Assembly: GCA_023268425.1 (NCBI GenBank)
Contig: JALRFN010000411.1
Location: forward strand, 1-9,236
Source: Burkholderiaceae bacterium
GTDB lineage: Bacteria; Pseudomonadota; Gammaproteobacteria; Burkholderiales; Burkholderiaceae_C
Direction: 5' to 3'
Length of the DNA stretch: 9,236 nucleotides
Of the stretch, positions 1 to 5,209 are shown piece after piece. Position 1 is the first letter of the stretch. Every line of letters begins with the position of its first letter. A program made the position numbers and the translations under genes. The notes beneath the pieces are model-generated. The model was not told where the DNA came from. It saw nothing but the letters and a program-made list of their open reading frames with translations, and made no database searches.

Positions 1-141
1 GCTGAGCCCGCGCTGCACAACACCAGCACCCAGCCCGACGGCTACGCCATCAACCCCGCCTACCGCCCCGAAACCAAGTTCGAACGCCGCGGCCTGCGCT
101 TGGGTCACGGCGTTTGGGATCTGGTGTTCACCAAGCGCTGA
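1..141 (+). CDS. trmB: tRNA (guanosine(46)-N7)-methyltransferase TrmB, C-terminal end (partial)
   Basis: The frame is open from the left edge to TGA at 139-141 and gives the last 46 residues of a protein. Its end, with the blocks RPETKFERRG and LGHGVWDLVFTKR, matches the conserved C-terminus of TrmB (E. coli ends RPVTKFEQRG...LGHGVWDLMFERVK). TrmB is a cytoplasmic SAM-dependent enzyme that makes m7G46 in the variable loop of tRNAs. The conserved Thr-Lys-Phe-Glu and Arg-Gly residues near the end belong to the catalytic/tRNA-binding part of the family. The SAM-binding N-terminal domain lies outside the window. The gene converges on metK, the source of its cosubstrate; that pairing is probably just neighbourhood. 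A 6-bp GC hairpin (141-155) begins at the last base of the stop codon but has no T-tract. Confidence 0.9.
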   Translation, partial: AEPALHNTSTQPDGYAINPAYRPETKFERRGLRLGHGVWDLVFTKR

Positions 142-464
142 GGCGCTTTGCGCCTGTCGGTGCTGCGCTGCTCAGCAACGCATGACGGGAGTCAAAGACC
201 TCTGCGGGGCGAAGCACAACGGACGCGCAGCGTCCGCTTCACCCCGGTGGGGTAGGTTTGAGCCGAATTCTGCGCGCAGCGCAGCATGAGGCGATGACCT
301 GCCCCACGAAAAGAGGTCGGTGTGACGCCGACGCGGCGCAACGGAAAACCACAAATCCACTCAGCGAGAGACGGCGTCGCCTCGTTACTTGATTGGCTGT
401 TCCTTTCTTGGCGCCGCCAAGAAAGAAACCCAGGAAGTTGGCTGGATGCCTGGCACCCGCCCGC
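142..464. repeat. Palindrome-rich intergenic region, probable family-specific interspersed repeat
   Basis: No gene is supported in this 323-bp gap between the convergent stops of trmB and metK. It carries many perfect inverted repeats. AGGCGC/GCGCCT lies at 141-155 and CGGACGC-GCA-GCGTCCG at 220-236. ACCCC-GGT-GGGGT lies at 241-253 and CTGCGC-GCA-GCGCAG at 270-284. A longer-range pair is GACCTCTGCGGGGC (197-210) with GCCCCAC (301-307) plus AGAGGTC (312-318), and a long palindrome lies at 399-429. Two of the hairpins share the same GCA loop. Small open frames here have no ribosome binding site and no recognisable product. The palindrome CTTTCTTGGCG-C-CGCCAAGAAAG resembles, from memory, sequences that recur between genes in Comamonadaceae, so I infer an interspersed repeat; a genome-wide copy count would decide. 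Confidence 0.5.
399..429. terminator. Long perfect inverted repeat downstream of metK, possible bidirectional terminator
   Basis: Perfect 11-bp arms (403-413 and 415-425) are centred on base 414. They extend to 14-bp arms with one mismatch (399-429), ending GTT/AAC. The element lies 36 bp beyond the metK stop and between two converging genes, where a shared terminator is expected. Neither side is followed by a clean T-tract, so Rho-independent termination is not certain. The arms carry A/T-rich ends (TTTC/GAAA) that may substitute. It could instead be one end of an interspersed repeat. Confidence 0.4.
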
Positions 465-1646
465 TTACAGCCCCGCCGCCGCACGCAGCGCTGCAGCCTT
501 GTCGGTGCGCTCCCAACTGAACTCGGGTTCGTCGCGGCCGAAGTGGCCGTAGGCTGCGGTCTTGCTGTAGATCGGGCGCAGCAGGTCGAGCATTTGAATG
601 ATGCCTTTGGGGCGCAGGTCGAAGTGTTCGCGCACGAGCTCGGCGATGCGCTCGTCCGAGATGACGCCGGTGCCTTCGGTGTAGACGGTGATGTTCATGG
701 GCTGGGCCACGCCGATGGCGTAGGCCACTTGCACTTGACATTGGCGCGCCAAGCCTGCGGCCACCACGTTTTTGGCGACATAGCGCGCGGCGTAGGCTGC
801 GGAGCGGTCGACTTTGGTCGGGTCTTTGCCGGAGAAGGCGCCGCCGCCGTGGGGGCAGGCACCGCCGTAGGTGTCAACGATGATTTTGCGACCGGTCAGG
901 CCGCAGTCGCCTTGCGGGCCTCCGACGACAAAGCGGCCTGTCGGGTTGATCAGGTAGCGCGTGTTGTTCAACCATTCAGCCGGCAGCACGGGCTTGATGA
1001 TGTCTTCGATGCAGGCCTCGATGAAGCTGGCCTTCATTTTGGTCGCAGTCTCCGACTGGTCAGGGCTGTGCTGCGTGGACAGCACGATGGTGTCGATGCT
1101 GTGGGGCTTGCCGTCAACGTAGCGCATCGTGACTTGGCTTTTCGCGTCTGGGCGCAAGAAGGGCAGTCGGCCGTCTTTGCGCAGTTGGGCTTGACGCTCG
1201 ACGATGCGGTGCGCGTAATAGATGGGCGCGGGCATCATGTCGGGCGTTTCGTCACAGGCGTAACCAAACATCAGGCCTTGGTCGCCTGCGCCGGTGTTCA
1301 AGTGGTCGTCTGAAGCGTGGTCCACGCCTTGCGCGATGTCGTTGGATTGCTTGTCGTAGCAAACCATGACCGCACAGCCTTTGTAGTCGATGCCGTAGTC
1401 GGTGTTGTCGTAACCGATGCGCTGGATGGTGTCGCGCGCGACTTGGATGTAATCGACTTGCGCGTTGGTGGTGATCTCACCAGCCAAGACCACCAAACCG
1501 GTGTTGGTCAGCGTTTCGGCAGCCACGCGGCTGCGCGGGTCCTGCGCAAGAATGGCATCCAAGATGCCATCGGAAATCTGGTCAGCCACTTTGTCGGGAT
1601 GGCCTTCAGAAACGGATTCCGAGGTGAATAAAAAATCGTTTGCCAT
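465..1646 (-). CDS. metK: S-adenosylmethionine synthetase (methionine adenosyltransferase)
   Basis: MetK condenses methionine and ATP to S-adenosylmethionine, releasing phosphate and pyrophosphate; it is a cytoplasmic, normally tetrameric enzyme. The 393-residue product has the usual length. Visible family marks are GHPDKVADQISD at 15-26 (His, Asp and Lys at the ATP/Mg site), the first signature GAGDQGLMFGY at 119-129, DCGLTGRKIIVDTYGG at 247-262, and the glycine-rich second signature GGGAFSGKD at 267-275 followed by KVDRSAAY. The chosen ATG (1646-1644) sits 5 nt after GGAG (1655-1652). An in-frame GTG two codons upstream (1652-1650) overlaps that Shine-Dalgarno and is unlikely. The gene is transcribed alone, divergently from the acyltransferase gene, behind a structured leader that suggests control by premature termination. 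Nothing in the protein looks damaged. Confidence 0.97.
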   Translation of the reverse strand: MANDFLFTSESVSEGHPDKVADQISDGILDAILAQDPRSRVAAETLTNTGLVVLAGEITTNAQVDYIQVARDTIQRIGYDNTDYGIDYKGCAVMVCYDKQSNDIAQGVDHASDDHLNTGAGDQGLMFGYACDETPDMMPAPIYYAHRIVERQAQLRKDGRLPFLRPDAKSQVTMRYVDGKPHSIDTIVLSTQHSPDQSETATKMKASFIEACIEDIIKPVLPAEWLNNTRYLINPTGRFVVGGPQGDCGLTGRKIIVDTYGGACPHGGGAFSGKDPTKVDRSAAYAARYVAKNVVAAGLARQCQVQVAYAIGVAQPMNITVYTEGTGVISDERIAELVREHFDLRPKGIIQMLDLLRPIYSKTAAYGHFGRDEPEFSWERTDKAAALRAAAGL

Positions 1647-1772
1647 GTGCACTCCAAAAACAAAAATCCCCAGGTCGTCGACGTTGGCCGGACTCTGGGG
1701 ATTGAGGAGTGGGCGAACGCTTTAGCAAGTATTTGTGAATCGCCCCGCAAGTAGTTCATTAACTCGGCGATA
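1647..1772 (-). ncRNA. metK 5' leader with competing stems and terminator: candidate riboswitch/attenuator
   Basis: From the predicted start near 1772 the leader is about 125 nt. In RNA order it holds an arm ATCGCC (1771-1766), the sequence GGGGCGAT (1746-1739), an arm TCGCCC (1716-1711), and then a terminator-like hairpin (1703-1665) with a U-tract. GGGCGAT can pair either with the first arm (stem A, 1766-1771 with 1739-1744) or with the later one (stem B, 1740-1745 with 1711-1716), but not both. A 7-nt direct repeat TACTTGC occurs at 1753-1747 and 1731-1725. The terminator ends directly at the metK Shine-Dalgarno. This layout is what transcription attenuators and riboswitches look like, and metK is a common SAM-riboswitch target in other lineages. 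I do not see the conserved core of SAM-I or SAM-II, so the ligand and class are open. Confidence 0.45.
1656..1703 (-). terminator. Intrinsic terminator/attenuator hairpin immediately before metK
   Basis: On the minus strand AATCCCCAG (1703-1695) pairs perfectly with CTGGGGATT (1673-1665). After one bulged base the stem continues GTC/GAC (1693-1691 with 1676-1674), leaving a 14-nt loop. The 3' arm runs straight into TTTTT-G-TTTTT (1666-1656), and the ribosome binding site GGAG follows at 1655. Read on the plus strand the hairpin has no T-tract, so it is directional towards metK. It lies between the predicted metK promoter and the metK start codon, so it should stop transcription unless an alternative fold prevents it. 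It could also block antisense transcription arriving from the hydrolase gene. Confidence 0.7.
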
Positions 1773-1778
1773 GGCAAG

Positions 1779-1809
1779 ATTATAGGAGGCCAAGCCAATG
1801 CCGCGACAA
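1779..1809 (-). promoter_or_regulatory. Predicted sigma-70 promoter of metK
   Basis: The minus strand has a perfect -10 hexamer TATAAT at 1784-1779. The best -35 is TTGTCG at 1809-1804 with a long 19-bp spacer, so the -35 is weak. The start point is expected near 1772. The -10 box overlaps, on the opposite strand, the AGGAGG motif (1784-1789) in front of the acyltransferase region, so the two divergent units share these bases. Confidence 0.5.
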
Positions 1810-1845
1810 TGTGCGGGTTTGGGGTCGATGCGACAGGAATCGTGA
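1798..1845 (+). CDS. Possible upstream ORF/leader peptide before the acyltransferase gene
   Basis: ATG at 1798 lies 8 nt after a perfect AGGAGG (1784-1789), the best Shine-Dalgarno in this part of the window. It opens a 15-codon frame (MPRQCAGLGSMRQES) ending at TGA 1843-1845. This frame is different from that of the acyltransferase. Its stop overlaps an in-frame GTG of the acyltransferase (GTGA at 1842-1845) and is 2 nt before another GTG (1848). This geometry would allow translational coupling. There is no homology evidence for the peptide. The AGGAGG may exist by chance or because it overlaps the metK -10 box. Confidence 0.25.
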   Translation: MPRQCAGLGSMRQES

Positions 1846-1847
1846 CG

Positions 1848-2693
1848 GTGAATCAACAAGTGCCAGTCGGTGGCTGGTTTGGGGTGTTTGGAGCGGCAGC
1901 GCGTTGCCCGCTGTGGCTGCTGCATGGCCTGGGCTGGGGCTTGGGCTGGTTGGCTTGGTTGCTCTCGCGCAAGTACCGCAGCCATTGGCGTGCCCATGTC
2001 GCCTTGGCGGGGCTGACGCCCGCACAAGCACGCGCCTCGGTGGCTGCCGCAGGGCAAATGGTTTTGGAAATGCCGCGCATTTGGTTTGGGCGCCCCCTGC
2101 CAGTGCGTTGGGATGGTTTGACCCACATCGAGGAGGCTGTTGCGCAGGGCCAGAGCGTGTTGTTTTTGACGCCGCATTTGGGCGCGTTTGAACTGACCGT
2201 GGTGGAGCATGCGCGGGTTTTCGCGGGGCGGCGGGACATGACGGTTTTGTTTCGTCCTCCGCCCAAACCAGAAGTGGCGCCACTGCTCGCGGCGGCGCGC
2301 GAACGCGATGGCCTGGAAGCCGTTCCCACCACGATGTCTGGTGTCAAGCGCTTGGTGCAGGTGTTGAAAACCGGTGGCACGGTGGGCCTGCTGCCTGACC
2401 AAGTGCCACTCAAAGGTTTGGGCGTGTGGGCCCCCTTTTTTGGGCGCGAGGCCTACACCATGACGCTGGCCGCACGCTTGGCGGCGCACGCCGACGTGGT
2501 GTTGTTGGCTTGGGCCCAGCGCTTGCCTTGGGCGCAGGGCTATGTGATTCATGTGGCCCCAGCGCCTGAAGCGTTGTCTGGCGATAAATCGGTCGCGGCC
2601 ACGCAGGTCAACGCCTGGATGGAAACCCTGATTCGCCAGCAGCCCAGCCAATACCTTTGGGGCTACAACCGCTACAAGCAGCCCCACGACTGA
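1848..2693 (+). CDS. Lysophospholipid acyltransferase, lipid A biosynthesis LpxL/LpxM (HtrB/MsbB) family
   Basis: This inner-membrane family transfers an acyl chain from acyl-ACP to the Kdo2-lipid A precursor, giving the secondary laurate or myristate of lipid A. The 281-residue product starts with a hydrophobic stretch (about 21-40, WLLHGLGWGLGWLAWLL) that serves as membrane anchor. The catalytic HX4E motif is HLGAFE at 110-115. TGGTVGLLPDQ at about 175-185 is the conserved block of the family, and the end QYLWGYNRYK is typical. Start choice is uncertain. GTG 1848 has AGGA 9 nt upstream and gives a normal N-terminus; GTG 1842 and ATG 1809 (294 residues, no good ribosome binding site) are in frame. 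Burkholderiales often carry two paralogues side by side here, but only one is present. Which chain it adds cannot be told, so no symbol is given. It converges on the hydrolase gene with 15 bp between the stops and no visible terminator. Confidence 0.88.
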   Translation: MNQQVPVGGWFGVFGAAARCPLWLLHGLGWGLGWLAWLLSRKYRSHWRAHVALAGLTPAQARASVAAAGQMVLEMPRIWFGRPLPVRWDGLTHIEEAVAQGQSVLFLTPHLGAFELTVVEHARVFAGRRDMTVLFRPPPKPEVAPLLAAARERDGLEAVPTTMSGVKRLVQVLKTGGTVGLLPDQVPLKGLGVWAPFFGREAYTMTLAARLAAHADVVLLAWAQRLPWAQGYVIHVAPAPEALSGDKSVAATQVNAWMETLIRQQPSQYLWGYNRYKQPHD

Positions 2694-2708
2694 GTTGCGC
2701 GGGCGGTC

Positions 2709-3620
2709 TCAGCCGCGTTGCAGCGCTTGTGTGATGTGGTGGATGACGATGTCGGCTTGTTCGTGCACCACCCAGTGAGAGGCGTCGGCCACGTGGTGGA
2801 TGCGCAAGTCATCGACGTGGCGCTCCAGGCCGTCCAACAAGATGGGCCTGAGGGCGCGGTCACCGTCGCCCCAAATCACGTCGGTGGGCACGCGGACATG
2901 GGTGATGCGTTCGGGCAAAGACAAGTCCATCAACGGGTCGCCTGCGCCGCGCGGCGGCTTGAGCGGCGACTGTTGGTAGTAGGCACAGGGCCCGCGCAGG
3001 CCCGCGCTCCAGGCCTCGGCATGGGCTTGCTTCAGCGCAGGGGTCATCCACGCCGGGTCGCGGTCCAGCGCGTCGGCATCGCGCAAAAACGGCCACAAGC
3101 GGGCGAAGTCGTTTTCGGCCAACAAGTCGGCGGCGTCGTTGCGGGACAAAAAATGCATGTAGCTGCTGGCTTGCTGTTGCTCGGCGTCGGTTTGGAGCGC
3201 GTGCAAAAAGGTCGCGGGGTGCGGGCTGTTGATGGCCACCAAGCGTGCCAAGCGTTCAGGGCCTGCGGTGGCCGCCACGTTCCAGGCAATGGCGCCGCCC
3301 CAGTCGTGGGCGATCAGCGCCGCAATGGGGGCTTGTGGCGAGAGCAGTTGCAACAGGGCCGTGATGTCTTGGCAGATCGCGGTGGCCTTGTACGCTTCGA
3401 CTTCAGGTGGTGCGCTGGAGCCGACGTAGCCGCGCAAATTGGGCGCCACGCATCGGTAGCCGCGCTGACCAAAATGGCTCAGCAGCTCGTCCCACACAAA
3501 CGCTGCTTGTGGAAAACCGTGCAAAAAAACCAGCACAGGGCTGGTCTCTGCGCCGCAGGTGCGGCAGTTGAGTTGGATGCCGTGAGGCAGTTCAATCGTT
3601 TGGGTTTGGATCGTGTGCAT
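2709..3620 (-). CDS. Alpha/beta hydrolase, epoxide hydrolase / haloacid dehalogenase-like
   Basis: The 303-residue protein has the full alpha/beta-hydrolase layout. An oxyanion-hole HGFP lies at 34-37. The nucleophile elbow HDWGG at 105-109 has Asp106 as nucleophile, which separates it from Ser esterases. A cap domain carries adjacent tyrosines (214-215). The acid is probably Asp254 in WGDGD, and the catalytic His282 lies in DASHW. The Asp nucleophile, the INSPHP block and the cap tyrosines are typical of epoxide hydrolases and fluoroacetate/haloalkane dehalogenases; substrate is unknown. No signal peptide is seen, so it is probably cytoplasmic. The chosen ATG (3620-3618) gives a normal N-terminus (MHTIQTQTIELPHG) but has no clear Shine-Dalgarno. 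ATG 3638 and TTG 3644 are alternatives. The start lies inside the yihA 3' end (29-bp out-of-frame overlap), so the two are probably cotranscribed and translationally coupled. Confidence 0.85.
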   Translation of the reverse strand: MHTIQTQTIELPHGIQLNCRTCGAETSPVLVFLHGFPQAAFVWDELLSHFGQRGYRCVAPNLRGYVGSSAPPEVEAYKATAICQDITALLQLLSPQAPIAALIAHDWGGAIAWNVAATAGPERLARLVAINSPHPATFLHALQTDAEQQQASSYMHFLSRNDAADLLAENDFARLWPFLRDADALDRDPAWMTPALKQAHAEAWSAGLRGPCAYYQQSPLKPPRGAGDPLMDLSLPERITHVRVPTDVIWGDGDRALRPILLDGLERHVDDLRIHHVADASHWVVHEQADIVIHHITQALQRG

Positions 3621-4335
3621 CGGTCGATGTTGGCGCATCGGCAACGGGTGGCGTGTCGCCTGTGGTGAGCGCCGGGTGGCACCAGTCCCACAAGGTCGTG
3701 GCGACGCGATCCACGCCGGTTTTTTTGAGTGCCGAGAACAGCATGGCGTCCCCGCCCGCCGTTTGCAGCCGTGTGATTTGCAGGACTTTGTTGGCTTCGG
3801 CTCGGTTGAGCTTGTCGGCCTTGGTCAGCAGCACCAAGAAGTCCAAGCCGTCTTCGACGCGGGGGCGAATCACCTCCAGCAGCATTTCATCGAGCTCGGT
3901 CAGGCCGTGACGGGCGTCGCACAGCATCACCACGCCGCGCAAGGCAGGGCGGCGCATCAGGTAATTGGCCATGACCTCTTGCCAGCGCCATTTCGCAGCC
4001 TGTGGCACGGCGGCGTAGCCGTAGCCGGGTAAGTCGGCCAAAACGGCGTCGGTGAGTTGCTGTTTGCCCAGTGCAAACAGGTTGATGCTTTGCGTGCGCC
4101 CGGGCGTTTTGGAGGCAAACGCCAAGCGCTTTTGCTGCGTCAAGGTGTTGATGCAGGTGGACTTGCCGGCGTTGGAGCGCCCCACGAAGGCGATCTCGGG
4201 CACGCTGTTGGGGGGCAAGAACTTCAATTCGGGCGCGGTGGTTAAAAAGCGCGCGGTGTGCAGCCAAGCCGTGGCGTCGCGGGCGGAGGTGGCGCTGTCG
4301 CCAGCAGGGGAGGGAGAGGTATGGGATGGGTTCAT
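3592..4335 (-). CDS. yihA: Ribosome biogenesis GTP-binding protein YihA/YsxC (EngB)
   Basis: This is a TrmE-Era-EngA-EngB family GTPase required for assembly of the large ribosomal subunit. All G motifs are present in the 247-residue product: G1 GRSNAGKS 52-59, G2 Thr81 within TPGRTQ (77-82), G3 DLPGYG 101-106, G4 TKAD 171-174, and G5 SALKK 201-205. The ATG at 4335-4333 gives a normal-length N-terminus. The frame stays open 34 codons further upstream but that part runs through the promoter region. The Shine-Dalgarno is poor. After about residue 218 there is a low-complexity Pro/Thr/Asp tail of about 30 residues (ending DAHDPNPND) beyond the usual domain. The tail DNA is also the start of the hydrolase gene in another frame. 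The gene is divergent from cytochrome c4, the usual arrangement in this order. Confidence 0.95.
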   Translation of the reverse strand: MNPSHTSPSPAGDSATSARDATAWLHTARFLTTAPELKFLPPNSVPEIAFVGRSNAGKSTCINTLTQQKRLAFASKTPGRTQSINLFALGKQQLTDAVLADLPGYGYAAVPQAAKWRWQEVMANYLMRRPALRGVVMLCDARHGLTELDEMLLEVIRPRVEDGLDFLVLLTKADKLNRAEANKVLQITRLQTAGGDAMLFSALKKTGVDRVATTLWDWCHPALTTGDTPPVADAPTSTDAHDPNPND

Positions 4336-4435
4336 GTGGGCAATCGGTTGCGAGCATTGTAAAATCCTCGGCTGTTCTGGGTCCAAGCCAGTTGAAACAG
4401 TGCTTGGGCGGTTGCCCCTCACATGCCGAAACATC
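4336..4435. promoter_or_regulatory. Divergent promoter region of yihA and cytochrome c4, with a c4 leader hairpin
   Basis: The 10 bases ATTGTAAAAT (4356-4365) contain back-to-back -10 candidates. On the minus strand TACAAT (4361-4356) would serve yihA, with a possible TTGGAC -35 at a long 19-bp spacing. On the plus strand TAAAAT (4360-4365) would serve cytochrome c4, with a weak -35. Downstream, the c4 leader can form an 8-bp stem (4381-4388 with 4402-4409, core CCAAGC/GCTTGG). That stem is incompatible with a small GGGC-GGTT-GCCC hairpin at 4406-4417. Two overlapping -10 boxes imply the two genes cannot be initiated simultaneously from one DNA copy. Confidence 0.35.
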
Positions 4436-5059
4436 ATGAAGTTATTTGCCGCATTGTTCTGTTCTCTGGGTCTGGTGGCCTTCGCTCACGCTGAAGGCCA
4501 AGCGCACGCTCAGGGCCCCAAGGTCGACGCCGCTGCCGGCTCGGCCAAATACGCGCAGGTTTGCGTTGCTTGTCACGCTGCCGACGGCAACTCGACCATC
4601 GTGGACAACCCCAAACTGGCTGGTCAACACCCCGAGTACCTGGCCAAACAGCTCAAAGAGTTCAAGGCAGGTACGCGCGCCAACGCCGTGATGGCGGGCA
4701 TGGTGGCCGCCCTGGACGAGCAAGACATGCTCAACATTGCGGCTTGGCTGAGCGAGCAAACGGCCAAAAATGGCTATGCATCCAACGCCGAATTGGTGCG
4801 TCTGGGTGAGCGCATTTACCGTGGCGGCATCGCTGATCGCAACGTGCCCGCTTGTGCGGGTTGCCACAGCCCCAACGGCGCGGGCATCCCGGCGCAGTAC
4901 CCGCGTTTGGCCGGCCAACACGCGGCCTACACCACCACGCAGTTGAAGGCCTTCCGCGATGGTGTGCGCAAGAACAACGCGACCATGACCATGGTGGCGG
5001 CCAAGATGAACGACAAGGAGATCGCAGCCGTTGCCGATTACATGGCTGGCCTGCGTTGA
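4436..5059 (+). CDS. Diheme cytochrome c4, periplasmic
   Basis: Cytochrome c4 carries electrons in the periplasm, typically from the bc1 complex towards terminal oxidases. The 207-residue precursor begins with a Sec signal peptide (MKLFAALFCSLGLVAFAHA, predicted cleavage after Ala19). Two homologous cytochrome c domains follow, with heme motifs CVACH (43-47) and CAGCH (140-144). Each motif is followed by the repeated LAGQH..Y..KQLK/TQLK element and a methionine cluster (Met87/Met90, and Met184/Met186) that supplies the axial ligand. Length and tandem repeat fit the c4 family. The ATG at 4436 begins directly at the signal peptide, although its Shine-Dalgarno is weak and the frame is open upstream. 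The following ResB-CcsA synthase is the likely machinery that attaches its hemes. Confidence 0.93.
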   Translation: MKLFAALFCSLGLVAFAHAEGQAHAQGPKVDAAAGSAKYAQVCVACHAADGNSTIVDNPKLAGQHPEYLAKQLKEFKAGTRANAVMAGMVAALDEQDMLNIAAWLSEQTAKNGYASNAELVRLGERIYRGGIADRNVPACAGCHSPNGAGIPAQYPRLAGQHAAYTTTQLKAFRDGVRKNNATMTMVAAKMNDKEIAAVADYMAGLR

Positions 5060-5209
5060 TGCGAAAAGACCGCTTCATCAGCGGTCAATGATATTTAGGC
5101 GAAAATCCGGGAACTTTGCCCGGGAAAGCCGCTCAATCAGAGGCGAGAGGTCCCGGACCCCTCGCCTTTTTTGTCTGCGCGCGTGGCGCCGGACGCCTTC
5201 AAGTGTCTT
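5060..5209 (+). other. Hairpin-rich gap between cytochrome c4 and resB
   Basis: This 150-bp gap contains no gene but three successive hairpins: GACCGC/GCGGTC (5068-5086), CCGGG/CCCGG (5107-5123) and a terminator (5142-5172). It could be the 3' untranslated region of the cytochrome c4 mRNA, possibly processed or separately made as a small RNA of about 100 nt ending at the U-tract. A GGAACTT motif (5110-5116) followed after 16 bp by TCAAT (5133-5137) resembles an ECF/sigma-E type promoter. If it is used, transcription would start around 5144, inside the 5' arm of the terminator, and resB would then escape that terminator. Confidence 0.35.
5142..5172 (+). terminator. Rho-independent terminator after cytochrome c4
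   Basis: GGCGAG (5142-5147) pairs with CTCGCC (5161-5166). After one A/C mismatch GGTC (5149-5152) pairs with GACC (5156-5159), closing a 3-nt loop. The stem runs directly into six T residues (5167-5172). This is a canonical intrinsic terminator. It lies 83 bp after the cytochrome c4 stop and only 37 bp before the resB start, so it should insulate or attenuate resB-ccsA expression relative to the abundant cytochrome. Confidence 0.85.

Noticed and set aside
393..1313. 306-codon open frame on the plus strand opposite metK
   Set aside because: It lies antisense to an unmistakable metK, has no family motif and no start signal, and is a codon-bias shadow typical of GC-rich DNA.
1508..1760. Leader-peptide attenuation of metK by an ORF starting ATG at 1760 on the minus strand (MNYLRGDSQ...)
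   Set aside because: The frame does not stop before the terminator but runs on into metK out of frame. It has no run of methionine codons and only a poor ribosome binding site.
1647..1772. Assignment of the metK leader to SAM-I, SAM-II or the SAH riboswitch
   Set aside because: I could not match the conserved core sequences of these classes by eye, so only an unclassified candidate is reported.
1722..2687. 321-codon open frame on the minus strand opposite the acyltransferase
   Set aside because: The composition is Gln/His/Arg/Pro-rich as in mirror frames. It has no domain and it covers the metK promoter region.
2718..3668. 316-codon open frame on the plus strand opposite the hydrolase
   Set aside because: The opposite strand encodes a complete hydrolase with all catalytic motifs. 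This frame shows only repetitive Val/Gly/Gln content.
4052..4435. N-terminal extension of cytochrome c4 by the upstream open frame from 4052
   Set aside because: It would run antisense through yihA and bury the Sec signal peptide. The signal peptide begins exactly at ATG 4436.
5171..5209. N-terminal extension of ResB from TTG 5171
   Set aside because: The TTG lies in the T-tract of an intrinsic terminator and has no Shine-Dalgarno. ATG 5210 gives the family-like N-terminus.
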